DNA of 47,915 nt. Origin: CAYNSB01 sp964399625 (GTDB lineage Bacteria; Planctomycetota; Phycisphaerae; Phycisphaerales; UBA1924). Position numbers and translations under genes: made by a program. Shown one piece after another: positions 7,422 through 15,712 of the stretch. The notes under the pieces are model-generated. The model saw nothing but the letters and a program-made list of their open reading frames with translations, was not told where the DNA came from and did no database searches. The stretch lies in the NCBI GenBank assembly GCA_964399625.1, contig CAYNSB010000031.1, positions 1-47,915 of the forward strand, read 5' to 3'. Within the stretch, counting starts at the first letter, position 1, and every line of letters starts with the position of its first letter.

Positions 7422-8033
7422 TCAGGACCGCACGCAGTGCGCGAGCCACTCGCGATTGCCCTTGGCGTTGCCCTTGCCCGCGCCGCCGGCGATCGGCGAT
7501 TCGACCAATCCCAGCACGCGGACGCCCATCCCGCCCAACTGCTCGCCTGTGCGCTGGGCGATGCGTCGGGCCTCTTCCTCGGGCAGAACTCCCTTGCGCA
7601 AGAGCGATTTCTCATCGCCCATCACCTCGTAATGGGGCTTGATGAGCGTGACGATCGAGCCCCCCTCGCCCAGCCAGCGCAGGGCCGCGGGAATCGCGTG
7701 CCGCTGGGGCGTCCACGCCAGGTCGATCGCGACGAATCGAACACTCGGCGCGGCCCCGTCGACCTTGGGCGGCAGGGCGTGCAGCGCGTTCGTCCGTTCC
7801 ATCACCACGACGCGCGGATCGTTCCGCAGCGTCCACGCCAGCACGCCGTACCCCGTGTCCACCGCGAACACGCGCGACGCGCCCCGATGGAGCAGGCAAT
7901 CGGTGAACCCGCCCACGTTGGCGCCCAGGTCCGCGCAGGCTTGCCCGCTCACGTCGATGGCGAACGCGTCCAGCGCATGACGCAGCTTCAGCCCGCCTCG
8001 AGACACGTACGGGCATGGCTCGTCCCGATACAC
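7422..8033 (-). CDS. TlyA-like rRNA 2'-O-methyltransferase lacking the S4 domain
   Basis: A 203-residue FtsJ-fold SAM-dependent methyltransferase. The SAM site DLGANVGGFTDCLL (35-48), YVSRGGLKL at the N-terminus and AVDTGYGVLAWTLR are characteristic of TlyA, which methylates 16S and 23S rRNA cytidines. The catalytic tetrad can be placed at Lys16, Asp104, Lys132 and Glu195. TlyA proteins are normally about 270 residues with an N-terminal S4 RNA-binding domain; here the chain begins directly at the catalytic domain and no S4 sequence lies upstream. The GTG at 8033 has no clear ribosome site. It follows lpxI by ten bases on the same strand and is convergent with obgE. Confidence 0.82.
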   Translation of the reverse strand: MYRDEPCPYVSRGGLKLRHALDAFAIDVSGQACADLGANVGGFTDCLLHRGASRVFAVDTGYGVLAWTLRNDPRVVVMERTNALHALPPKVDGAAPSVRFVAIDLAWTPQRHAIPAALRWLGEGGSIVTLIKPHYEVMGDEKSLLRKGVLPEEEARRIAQRTGEQLGGMGVRVLGLVESPIAGGAGKGNAKGNREWLAHCVRS

Positions 8034-8043
8034 AACGCCCCGT

Positions 8044-8934
8044 TCACCACGCCTGCCCGGGCGTGACTCCGATCACGGAAACGCCCAGGTGGTCCGCAAG
8101 GTTGATCACCTCGGGCTTGTCCACCATGATCACATCGCCCGCCGCCAGCGCCAGGCACCGCCCTCCCGCCGCGTGCAGGTTCTTGATGGTGTTCACGCCG
8201 ATCGTGGGCACGTCGGCGCGGCGATCGTGCCCGGCCCGCGCGCCCTTGACGAGCGTCCACCCATGGGCCTTGCACAGCCCGCCGGTCCGCTCGATCATCG
8301 CGTCCGTTCCCTCCACCGCCTCGACCGCGATCACGTCCCGCTCCCGAACGCTGATCGCCTGCCCGATGTCCAGGCGCAGGACCTCCTTGAGCATCGGCCA
8401 CACGAACTCGATGTCCGCGCGCTGCGCCGCCGTCGGTTTCGTCCGGGTCATCACCCCGGCGTGGGCCAGGTGGTCCGAGATGGGCACCGTCGAGTCCAAG
8501 AGTTGCACCCCGCAGCGGTCGAGCTGCTCCGCAATCATCCCCAGCACGGCGTGCGAGCGGTTGTCCTTCCGATGCGTGATCCGGTACCACGCCAGAAACG
8601 TCGTCACATCGGGGATGTTTCGGACCAACCGCAGCGGATCGTGCATGATCCGCGCCTTGTCAACCTTGCCCACCATGATCGCGTACCGAACGCCCAGCCG
8701 CCGAAAGTTCCGCGCCCAGGATCCAATCCGCAGCAGCCCAACCTCGCGGAACGAGCTGCAGAGGGCGGGCAATTCCACATCGTATTGACGCGCCAATCCC
8801 AGCCCATGCACCGGATGTCCCGAGTCCCTTAACCCTCGTGCCACGATGATCGGCAACCTCCCGCCCCCCGCGATCAGCCCGATCGCGGTGGGGGGTGCAG
8901 GGGGGTCGGGCAGGATCGTCAACGGCAACGTCAT
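8044..8934 (-). CDS. lpxI: UDP-2,3-diacylglucosamine pyrophosphatase, LpxI type
   Basis: A 296-residue enzyme that hydrolyses UDP-2,3-diacylglucosamine to lipid X, the step done by LpxH in E. coli; its presence indicates lipid A synthesis. Family marks are the N-terminal IGLIAGGGRLPIIVA, VGKVDKARI in the middle and the C-terminal block RADVPTIGVNTI followed by ALAAGDVIMVDKPEVI. The frame continues upstream to 9099, but the added 55 residues are not family-like. The ATG at 8934 gives the usual length. A credible -35/-10 pair is about 60 bases upstream. The TlyA-like gene follows within ten bases, suggesting one transcript. Confidence 0.9.
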   Translation of the reverse strand: MTLPLTILPDPPAPPTAIGLIAGGGRLPIIVARGLRDSGHPVHGLGLARQYDVELPALCSSFREVGLLRIGSWARNFRRLGVRYAIMVGKVDKARIMHDPLRLVRNIPDVTTFLAWYRITHRKDNRSHAVLGMIAEQLDRCGVQLLDSTVPISDHLAHAGVMTRTKPTAAQRADIEFVWPMLKEVLRLDIGQAISVRERDVIAVEAVEGTDAMIERTGGLCKAHGWTLVKGARAGHDRRADVPTIGVNTIKNLHAAGGRCLALAAGDVIMVDKPEVINLADHLGVSVIGVTPGQAW

Positions 8935-8991
8935 CGTTCGCGAATCTCGCCTCTTGTCGCTTGCCCTCGCCCTCCGAACGAACCACTCACA

Positions 8992-9020
8992 AGAATACCA
9001 GAATCGCGCCCGCCTGTCCG
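8992..9020 (-). promoter_or_regulatory. candidate housekeeping promoter of lpxI
   Basis: On the minus strand CGGACA (9015-9020), a 17-base spacer and TATTCT (8992-8997), which is preceded by an extended TGG, form a sigma-70-like promoter about 50 bases upstream of the lpxI ATG. Confidence 0.4.
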
Positions 9021-9105
9021 ATCCCGCTGCCCCACCCGCGCAACCCGCCGATCTCCGGACCGATCGCCCCAAAGCCGATGCCCCTGGCACGCCGATCAAC
9101 CATGC

Positions 9106-9348
9106 ATGCCGCGTGAGCCGGACCGATTCGATTCGACGGATCGAGCGAGCGATTCCTCGCTCGAGCGCCCATCGCGGCCATGGCTCGGCGTGCGATTCTC
9201 ATGCTCGGGAGCGTACCTCCGCGTGTTCCGCTCTCCCGACGGTCGCTCGTATCACGCGCGATGCCCCCGATGCGCCCGCAGCGTTCGCTTTCAGGTCGGT
9301 GAGGGAGGAACCTCGCATCGATTCTTTGAGGTGCAGTGCGGCGGGTGA
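9106..9348 (+). CDS. small four-cysteine protein, probable zinc ribbon, unknown function
   Basis: An 80-residue reading frame. The C-terminal 55 residues look folded and conserved in style: GVRFSCSGAYLRVFRSPDG, then CPRC, then RFFEVQC. The four cysteines (33, 53, 56, 78) could hold one zinc ion. The first 25 residues are Asp/Ser/Arg-rich, and the true start may be further in. I have an impression of similar small proteins in planctomycete genomes, but no function is known to me. It is divergent from lpxI, and no ribosome site is evident before the ATG at 9106. Confidence 0.55.
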   Translation: MPREPDRFDSTDRASDSSLERPSRPWLGVRFSCSGAYLRVFRSPDGRSYHARCPRCARSVRFQVGEGGTSHRFFEVQCGG

Positions 9349-9391
9349 CCCATCGAGCTCCATTCGTGGCGCATGGCGCACCGCCGCGCGC

Positions 9392-9397
9392 TAGACT
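9392..9397 (+). promoter_or_regulatory. -10-like element six bases before the 9404 start codon
   Basis: TAGACT (9392-9397) precedes the ATG at 9404 by six bases and no Shine-Dalgarno is present, as expected for a leaderless transcript. No good -35 was found. Confidence 0.3.
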
Positions 9398-9403
9398 GCG
9401 ATC

Positions 9404-9967
9404 ATGGCACGCGGTGAAGTGAGCTTCGAGGTTGCACGCGCGACGGGAGTTTGCGCGGCGACGGGCAAACCAATCAAGGTCGGTGACAAGTACGTGGCCG
9501 CGCTCGTCGAGCGCCCGGGCGAGGAGGGCCTTGAGCGCCAGGACTTCGACGCCAAGGAGTGGAAACTCGGCGCTCGCCCGAAGAAGCCACGCACGCTCTT
9601 CGCTTCGTGGGTCGCGACCATGCCCGCTCCAGATGCGAAGAAGCGCGTGCTAGTGGACGACGCCGCGCTGCTGGAGATCTTTGAGCAGCTCGAGGGCGTC
9701 GAGGAGCCCAAGCGCATCTCGTTCCGGTACGTGCTGGCCCTTCTGCTCATCCGCAAGCGGCTCTTGAAGTACGAAGAGACCCGTCGCGATCACATGGGCG
9801 GGCGACCGGTCATGGTCGTCAAGCGGGCCTCGTCCTCGCGAACGGCGGGCATCGGCGACTGCGAGGTCGTCGATCCGGGCATGGACGAGCAGGCGACGGC
9901 CGATGCCATCGAGCAACTCCAGGCGATCATGGCCGGAGATCCGCTCGCCCAGGGCGCGAGCGCGTGA
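9404..9967 (+). CDS. conserved-looking cytoplasmic protein of unknown function
   Basis: A 187-residue soluble protein that I do not recognise. It starts with SFEVARATGVCAATGKP and IKVGDKYVAALVE, which looks like a small beta-barrel or half zinc site with one CxxT turn. It continues with charged helices (DDAALLEIFEQLEGVEEPK) and a block rich in Leu/Arg (FRYVLALLLIRKRLLKYEE) that reads like a buried or DNA-facing helix, not a membrane span. No signal peptide is present. It directly precedes the lipoprotein gene, 26 bases away, so the two are probably cotranscribed. The start is supported only by the -10-like box just upstream. Confidence 0.65.
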   Translation: MARGEVSFEVARATGVCAATGKPIKVGDKYVAALVERPGEEGLERQDFDAKEWKLGARPKKPRTLFASWVATMPAPDAKKRVLVDDAALLEIFEQLEGVEEPKRISFRYVLALLLIRKRLLKYEETRRDHMGGRPVMVVKRASSSRTAGIGDCEVVDPGMDEQATADAIEQLQAIMAGDPLAQGASA

Positions 9968-9993
9968 TTCGCGGAAGGGGAGGGGCCTGGCTC

Positions 9994-10905
9994 GTGGCGC
10001 GAATTGCGCGATCCATGCTCGCGGGCGCGGCGCTGCTGCTCGTCGCATCGTGCGCGCACACACAACCGACGACGCCCACCAAGCCGGACGCGCACTCCGC
10101 GCCGCTTCCCGATTACGCCGATCTTGCCGCCCGCTACAACGCCCGGCTCGAAGGGCTCGATCAGCTCTGGTCCCGTACCGTGATCACAGTCACGTACGTC
10201 GCGCAGGAAGGCGAGAAGCCGCGCACCGAGCAGATCGAGGGCCACTTCAACTTCCAGCGTCCGCGCGGGCTCGTGCTCACGTTCATGAAGGCCGGGCAGA
10301 TGGGGGGCGTGCTCGCCTCGGGAACTCTTGACGACGGCTCCGAGGGTTTCTGGTGGATCGACCTGCAGAAGGAGCCACGGCTCGCGCTGGTTGGGCACGC
10401 CGATCGGATCGACCCGAAGCGACGGCGCGAACTGGGTCTGCCCGTCGATCCACGCGACCTTATTGAGATCCTCGGGCTGATGCCCCTGCCGAGCGACGAG
10501 CGCAAAGTCGAGTACCAACTCGCGGGAAAGGGGCCAGAGGTCTATGTCGATGTCGCGGGACGCTCGGGTCGCACGCGGCACTGCATCGATTCCGCCACGG
10601 CTCTGCCGGTGTGGATCGGAATCATGGACGGGGACAGCATTCGCGCCGGCACCAGGTTCTCCAAGCACGAGCCCGTCGCGTGGCGAGCGCTGCCCCGTGC
10701 CGGAACGGAGGCGTGGCGCGTTCCGACGGACGTCAAGCTCGACCTGAGCGCCAGCGGGCTCCTCGAAGCCCGCATGACGCTCTCCGAGCCCGAGTCGGGC
10801 AATCCAAAGCGACCACGCTCCGACGTCTTCCAATTCAAGACTTGGGTCGAGGCGTACAACGTGCGCGAGATCGAGAGCCTTGACCAGCCCCGCCCCGCTC
10901 CCTGA
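9994..10905 (+). CDS. outer-membrane-type lipoprotein with a LolA-like fold (tentative)
   Basis: A 303-residue lipoprotein. A short signal sequence ends in LLLVASC, a good lipobox, so the mature chain begins at that cysteine (residue 20) and would be acylated. The mature part has alternating beta-strands (RTVITVTYVAQEG, QIEGHFNFQRPRGLVLTF, GFWWIDLQKEP) reminiscent of the LolA/LolB half-barrel, but the similarity is in pattern only. An alternative GTG at 9964 overlaps the stop of the preceding gene. GTG at 9994 is preferred because AAGGGGAGGGG lies eight bases before it. The RDD protein follows after 34 bases, and both could serve the envelope. Confidence 0.65.
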   Translation: MARIARSMLAGAALLLVASCAHTQPTTPTKPDAHSAPLPDYADLAARYNARLEGLDQLWSRTVITVTYVAQEGEKPRTEQIEGHFNFQRPRGLVLTFMKAGQMGGVLASGTLDDGSEGFWWIDLQKEPRLALVGHADRIDPKRRRELGLPVDPRDLIEILGLMPLPSDERKVEYQLAGKGPEVYVDVAGRSGRTRHCIDSATALPVWIGIMDGDSIRAGTRFSKHEPVAWRALPRAGTEAWRVPTDVKLDLSASGLLEARMTLSEPESGNPKRPRSDVFQFKTWVEAYNVREIESLDQPRPAP

Positions 10906-10925
10906 GGCCGCGCCCAACCACCGAC

Positions 10926-10931
10926 TACACT
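10926..10931 (+). promoter_or_regulatory. -10-like element eight bases before the RDD gene
   Basis: TACACT (10926-10931) ends eight bases before the ATG at 10940, where no Shine-Dalgarno is visible. This is a further instance of the leaderless-type arrangement seen for ispG, obgE and the 9404 gene. Confidence 0.28.
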
Positions 10932-10939
10932 CGCCGCGC

Positions 10940-12538
10940 ATGCCGATGCGCCAATGGCGAACGCTGCTCGCGTGCTTGCTCACGCTCTCGGCCTCACGCG
11001 CCGCACCGCCACTCGCCGCGGGCGGGCCCGCCACGTATGACGAGCCATTCGCCCACGCCTGGTTTGTGGTCCCCGAGCCCTCCGGGCCCGACGGCACGCT
11101 GCTCCACTTGGGCCCACGCCTGGCGCCCGAGCCGCACGTCGCCACAGGCTCGGCCAAACTGGTCACGCTCCTGCCCACTACCCCCGAGGCTCTCGCGGCG
11201 TGGGAGCGATCCGTGTACCTCGTCTTTCCTCCCGCCCAACCGAGCCCCGCCGCCATGCCGCGACGCAGCGTGCTGCGCATCACCGCGGCCCCGAGCATCT
11301 GGGGCGCCACCTGGACGTTCGACACCAACACGACCCGCCTCCACGCCGAGCCCGCGATCCCCGGCTCGCTGCCGCTGCTCTCGATCGCCGCTTCTCCTTG
11401 GGGGCTCGCGGCGCTCCTCCAGACCGCACACGGCGCGACGCTGTGCGTGCGAACGCCCGCGGGGTGGTCCACGCTCGATCTGCCGCCGCGGGCCGAAGGC
11501 GCGCGCTGGATTCTCGCCGACGAATCCGGGCTCCTGCTCGCGTCGGCCCAACCGCATACTCCGCTCTGGCGCGCGGCACTCGAGCGAAATCCAAATGCCC
11601 CGGAACTTCTCAGCGCCACGTGGAGCGAGCAATTCGTCCAATGGCCCACGCCCGCCGCCGAGGCGACGCTGCTGCGTGCGAGCGACATCACCATCCTCGC
11701 CCAGCGGACCGAAGAGTCCCCCGCCCGCCTCAACCTGTGGCGAATCTCTGAAGCCGCACCGCGTCTCATTCAGAGCATCGATGTCGCAGATGCTCCCTTC
11801 GCCGTCGCGGGCATGGATGACGCCGCGCGCCTTGCGATCCTCTCCGTTCGTGCGGGTGATTCCGCGCGTGCCGCGGATCGCGCCCGCCCATCGACTCGCC
11901 TCGTCGAAGTCTCTGCACGCACCGGCACCATTCTCTCCGATGCTCCCCTCTCGCTCGCCAACGCGCTGACGGGGAACGAGCTCAGGCTCATCGCCGTGGG
12001 CGCGGTCGCGGCGATGTCGGTCATCGGCATCGCCATCCTCCGCCCGCGTTCGGAACACCCGCCGCTCTCGCTCCCGCGCGGCTGGTCGCTCGCCTCGCCC
12101 CTGCGACGCTCCATCGCCGGCGCCATCGACGCGTTCGCCGCCCTTGCCTTGGCCGGCGCTCTCACGGGAGTGCCGATTCCGCAGGCCCTTTCGGCCTCGG
12201 CATGGTTCACGGAGCCCGACGCCTGGCGAGCGCCGATCGCCGCCGCGGCCATAGGGCTCGTCGCTTCCACGCTCCTCGAGGGTGTGTTCTCGCGAACGCC
12301 GGGCAAGGCGCTCTGCGGATGCCGCGTCGTGCGAGTCGCGATGGTCAAGTCCCCCGACGGCATGCTCGAGCCCCGCCCGCTCATCCCGGGGCTTCGTGCA
12401 GCGTTCGTCCGCAACCTCTATCGATGGCTTCTGGCTCCCATCGCTGCGATGTCTCTCGGGTCTTCCGATGGCCGGCATCGGGGTGACATCCTCGCCCGAA
12501 CGGTCGTCCTGGTGCGAGATGACGCCCCGCCAGAGTGA
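10940..12538 (+). CDS. RDD-family membrane protein with a large extracytoplasmic domain
   Basis: A 532-residue protein. A signal sequence (QWRTLLACLLTLSASRAAP) is followed by about 340 residues of extracytoplasmic sequence with repeated W/L-rich strands, possibly a beta-propeller. A transmembrane helix comes next (LRLIAVGAVAAMSVIGIAIL), then a C-terminal RDD domain. The RDD marks are RRSIAGAIDAFAALALAGAL with the R..ID pattern, GKALCGCRVVRV and the terminal DILARTVVLV. RDD proteins are poorly understood and some act in ion transport. Earlier in-frame starts overlap the lipoprotein gene; the ATG at 10940 begins the signal peptide. The fusion of a sensor-like outer part to RDD is unusual. Confidence 0.7.
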   Translation: MPMRQWRTLLACLLTLSASRAAPPLAAGGPATYDEPFAHAWFVVPEPSGPDGTLLHLGPRLAPEPHVATGSAKLVTLLPTTPEALAAWERSVYLVFPPAQPSPAAMPRRSVLRITAAPSIWGATWTFDTNTTRLHAEPAIPGSLPLLSIAASPWGLAALLQTAHGATLCVRTPAGWSTLDLPPRAEGARWILADESGLLLASAQPHTPLWRAALERNPNAPELLSATWSEQFVQWPTPAAEATLLRASDITILAQRTEESPARLNLWRISEAAPRLIQSIDVADAPFAVAGMDDAARLAILSVRAGDSARAADRARPSTRLVEVSARTGTILSDAPLSLANALTGNELRLIAVGAVAAMSVIGIAILRPRSEHPPLSLPRGWSLASPLRRSIAGAIDAFAALALAGALTGVPIPQALSASAWFTEPDAWRAPIAAAAIGLVASTLLEGVFSRTPGKALCGCRVVRVAMVKSPDGMLEPRPLIPGLRAAFVRNLYRWLLAPIAAMSLGSSDGRHRGDILARTVVLVRDDAPPE

Positions 12539-12592
12539 TGCCCTTGCGCACGATCGACGCCCTCGTCAGGGCTCGATTCGGTGTGCGATTGA

Positions 12593-12621
12593 TCAAGCCT
12601 GCGCGATCCCTTTCCCGATAG
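12593..12621 (+). promoter_or_regulatory. sigma-28-like promoter before the TPR-FlgN-kinase operon
   Basis: TCAAG (12593-12597), 16 bases, then CCCGATAG (12614-12621). The same TCAAG-N16-(C/G)CCGA(T/A)AG layout recurs before fliF at 19620-19648. The spacer is two bases longer than in the enteric FliA consensus. The 170 bp between the RDD gene and the TPR gene otherwise holds one small 5-bp hairpin (12559-12572). Confidence 0.33.
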
Positions 12622-12708
12622 CAACTCCGCGTCCGGGGTCGGTCCGCGCGTGAGCGGGCCGACACGGGCCGGAGGATCCGGCCTCGGACGCCCCACGAGG
12701 GCCCGGAG

Positions 12709-15225
12709 TTGCCCGACGCGCCGTCCATTCCCGCCGATGTCAAAGCGCCTGACGCCCCAGCGGTGCCCAAGCTGGGGCTCCGCGCCACGTGGCCGCTGCC
12801 CGTGCTCGCGCTCGCGGGCACGCTGCTCACGGCCGGGCTCGTCACCGCCTACATCACGCGCCCGCGGCCGGACGTCGCCGCGATGCTCGCCAAGGCCCAG
12901 GCCGCCGCGCAGGCCGAGGACTACGACGCCGCGCTCAAGTACCTCAATGAGAAGGTGGCCCCATACGCCGACGCGGGCCTGATGAGCAAGACCCAGACCC
13001 GCGAGTTCCACCTGCTCCGCGGGCGCTCGGTCGCTCTCGCCGCGCAGCGGCTCCACGTCGACGACCCGGAGAACGCCAAGCAGGTCGTTGAGGAACTCCT
13101 CGCCGCCGAGGAAACCGGTGGCGAGCTTGAGTCGCGCGACATGATCCTCCTGGGCGACGCATTCGTGAGCGTTGGAAAGCCGCAGCGTGCCCGCGAGATC
13201 GTCGAGCGCCTCCCCGAGCAGGAGCGACTGGGACGCTCCCACATCGTTCGGCGCATCGTCCAGCAGAGCCTCGACGATGCGCACAGCGATCCGGGCCCAA
13301 CGCTGCGCCTGATCGCCGAGTTTCTCACGTCCCGCGATCTCTCTCCGGAGGATCGTGCGTGGTCGCTCGGGCGCCAGGGCGAGCTTCTGCTCAAGCAGGG
13401 CCTTCCCGAGAGCGCCGTCAACAAGCTCCTGCAGACGATGCCCTCGATCGTCCACGATGTTCCCCCCGAGCAGGTCGCCGACCTCCGGCGCGTGCTGGGC
13501 AAGGCGTACTTCGAACTGGGCGACCATGCCGAGGCCGCCCGACAGCTCGAATCCGCCGCGCGCGAATTCTCCGACTCCGATCCTCGCTGGGGCGCGATCC
13601 AGTCGCTGCTCGGTCGGATCGACGAGCTCTCGGGCGATCCTTCGCGTGCCCGCAAGCGCTTCGAGGAGGCCATCACTCGCGCCGGCGAGGAGGACGCACG
13701 CCTCCCGCCCATGCTCGGGCTCGCCGAGGTCCTTTCGACACTGGGCGAGTTCGACGAATCGCTCAAGGTCTACGCCGACCTGATCAAATTTGTCAACGCG
13801 GGGCACCGCGCCGAGGGCGTCGACGCGGCGCTCGTGTCGCGAAGCCTCCTGGCCCGCTACAACGCGCGCATGGCCGCGGGCGACACCGCCGAGGCCAAGG
13901 AATTCGCCGATCTCGCCGTTCTCGCGGTGGGCAAGGGCCCGGTCCCTGGCGAGGCGCTCATCGCGCTGGCCAACGCGAACCGTCGCGCGGCCGACGAGAT
14001 GCTCCAGCCCACGCGCCAGGGCCCCGATCGTCTCGTCGCGCTCGCTCGCCTTGACCCCGCCACGCGAGAGCAGGCCCGCATCGCCCTCGTCACCGCGGGC
14101 AAGGGGTACAAGCAGCACGCGGACTCGCTCGGAGCCCTCGACAACGACGCCTACGCCGATTCTCTCTGGATGGCCGCCGACAGCTACGACCTCGCGGGTG
14201 ATCAGGACCAGGCGATCCCGCTTCTGAACGACTTCCTTCGGTTCTTTCCAGCGGATCGTCGGGCATCCGAGGCGAGTTTCCGCCTCGCGCAGGCGTACTT
14301 CTCTCGCGGCGACTATCCAACCGCGGCCGAGCACTTCAGAGAACTGCTCCGCCCGGTCACGGACGAGACCGGCCGCACAACCGCGTCCTCGGCCTTCGCC
14401 AATCGCGCCATCGTCCCGCTCGCCCAATGCCTGCTGCTCGACGGCGATCCTGCCAATGACGCCGAGGCCGAAGAACTCCTGACCGCCGTGGTCAACGGAC
14501 GCGCCGGCTCTTCCGCGGGCAAGGACTTCCGGGATGCGCTCGTCGAGCTCGCGGGCATCCGTCAGCGCAGCAAGCAGTGGGCCGCTGCGATCCCCTACCT
14601 CGTTCAGGCCATCGAGACGGCGCCCGACATGCCCGGCAACGACGCCGTGCGCTACGCGCTCGCCGAGTCCTATCGCAAGGAGGCCGCGGAGATTCTCGCC
14701 ACCGTCAAGGAAGCGATGCCCCAATCGCAGCGCGAGCGGTTCCTGCGCACCCGGGAGGAGCATCTCGCCCGCGCCGCCGAGGCCTACACGCAGGTCATCC
14801 AGGCCTTGGGCGCCAAGGACGACCGCACGCTCAGCCGGCTCGAACGCCTGCAGCTCCGCAACGCGTACTTCAACTACGCCGAGTGCGCCTTCGCCCAGCG
14901 TCAGTTCGAGGAGGCGATCCGGCGCTACACCGTCGCCCGCGAACGCTACAACACGGACCCCGCCTCGCTCGTCGCGCTCATCCAGATCGTGAACGCGTAT
15001 GTCGAGATGGGCGATCGCGAGCGCGCCGGCACGGCGCAGATCCGAGCCAGGCAGTTCTACGACTCGCTGCCCGACACCGCCTGGTCCGATCCCGACCTGC
15101 CGATGAGCCGCCAGGAGTGGCAGCGCTGGCTCGACTCCACGGAGTACCTGGGCGTTTCCAAGCCCAAGACTCGCCCCACGAGTGCCACCTCCAGCGCCAG
15201 CGCGGGCGAGGAGAAGCAGCGATGA
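12709..15225 (+). CDS. membrane-anchored TPR-repeat protein
   Basis: An 838-residue protein. After a short cytoplasmic N-terminus it has one transmembrane helix (WPLPVLALAGTLLTAGLVTAYI, about residues 28-49). The rest is helical tetratricopeptide repeats recognisable by A..Y...GD...A motifs, for example LGKAYFELGDHAEAARQLE, LAQAYFSRGDYPTAAEHF and YAECAFAQRQFEEAIRRY. Such proteins scaffold envelope or motility complexes; the partner is unknown. The start is TTG at 12709 with GAGG eight bases upstream. Its stop overlaps the ATG of the FlgN-like gene (ATGA), so translation is coupled to a flagellar chaperone and two-component genes, which suggests a role in flagellar assembly or its sensing. Confidence 0.75.
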   Translation: MPDAPSIPADVKAPDAPAVPKLGLRATWPLPVLALAGTLLTAGLVTAYITRPRPDVAAMLAKAQAAAQAEDYDAALKYLNEKVAPYADAGLMSKTQTREFHLLRGRSVALAAQRLHVDDPENAKQVVEELLAAEETGGELESRDMILLGDAFVSVGKPQRAREIVERLPEQERLGRSHIVRRIVQQSLDDAHSDPGPTLRLIAEFLTSRDLSPEDRAWSLGRQGELLLKQGLPESAVNKLLQTMPSIVHDVPPEQVADLRRVLGKAYFELGDHAEAARQLESAAREFSDSDPRWGAIQSLLGRIDELSGDPSRARKRFEEAITRAGEEDARLPPMLGLAEVLSTLGEFDESLKVYADLIKFVNAGHRAEGVDAALVSRSLLARYNARMAAGDTAEAKEFADLAVLAVGKGPVPGEALIALANANRRAADEMLQPTRQGPDRLVALARLDPATREQARIALVTAGKGYKQHADSLGALDNDAYADSLWMAADSYDLAGDQDQAIPLLNDFLRFFPADRRASEASFRLAQAYFSRGDYPTAAEHFRELLRPVTDETGRTTASSAFANRAIVPLAQCLLLDGDPANDAEAEELLTAVVNGRAGSSAGKDFRDALVELAGIRQRSKQWAAAIPYLVQAIETAPDMPGNDAVRYALAESYRKEAAEILATVKEAMPQSQRERFLRTREEHLARAAEAYTQVIQALGAKDDRTLSRLERLQLRNAYFNYAECAFAQRQFEEAIRRYTVARERYNTDPASLVALIQIVNAYVEMGDRERAGTAQIRARQFYDSLPDTAWSDPDLPMSRQEWQRWLDSTEYLGVSKPKTRPTSATSSASAGEEKQR

Positions 15226-15698
15226 CGCCCGTCCCCATCGCCCAACCCGGCGAGCGTGGCGTGGGCGCACGCCTCGAATCGCTCATCCGCTCTCAGCATG
15301 CGCTCTTTGTCGAGCTCGAATCGCTTGTCGCGCGACAGAACGATCTGATCGAGAGCGACACGGGGGCGCCGCTCCTGGCCCACCTCGATCAACGCCGCGC
15401 CATCGTGGACGAGCTTGTCCGCGTGAGCCAGGAGCTCGAGCCCTACCGGGCCCGCGCTGATTCGCTGCTCTCGCTCGTGCCCGATGGGCAGGCCCGTTCG
15501 CTCCGCGACCTGCTCGATGAGATCGCCGCCATCGCCCAGCGCGTGCGCCAAGCCGACGAGCACGGGCAGGAGCGTCTGCGTCAGCGACGGGCCGCCGTCG
15601 CTCAGCGGCTCGATCAGCTCGACCACGCGCGCAACGCCGGCGCCGCCTACGGAGCGGCACCGGCTTCCGCACCCCGCCTTCAGGATCGAGAGGCCTGA
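15222..15698 (+). CDS. FlgN-like flagellar export chaperone (tentative)
   Basis: A 158-residue, almost fully helical protein. The pattern RLESLIRSQHALFVELESL, VARQNDLIESDTGAPLLAHL and a region ending in LRDLLDEIAAIAQRVRQ resembles FlgN, the cytoplasmic chaperone for hook-filament junction proteins FlgK and FlgL: a long helical hairpin with a heptad-rich second helix. Sequence similarity in this family is always low, so the call rests on length, heptads and position. ATG at 15222 overlaps the stop of the TPR gene. The histidine kinase starts 14 bases after its stop. A MotE-like or other coiled-coil chaperone would be the alternative. Confidence 0.5.
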   Translation: MTPVPIAQPGERGVGARLESLIRSQHALFVELESLVARQNDLIESDTGAPLLAHLDQRRAIVDELVRVSQELEPYRARADSLLSLVPDGQARSLRDLLDEIAAIAQRVRQADEHGQERLRQRRAAVAQRLDQLDHARNAGAAYGAAPASAPRLQDREA

Positions 15699-15712
15699 CC
15701 CTGTCCACGATC

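Noticed and set aside
12418..15270. 950-residue minus-strand open frame opposite the TPR gene, and other very long antisense frames (for example 21768-24983)
   Set aside because: They are mirror frames produced by GC-rich codon use; composition is Arg/Gly/Ala/Asp-biased without domain patterns, and the plus-strand genes are clear.
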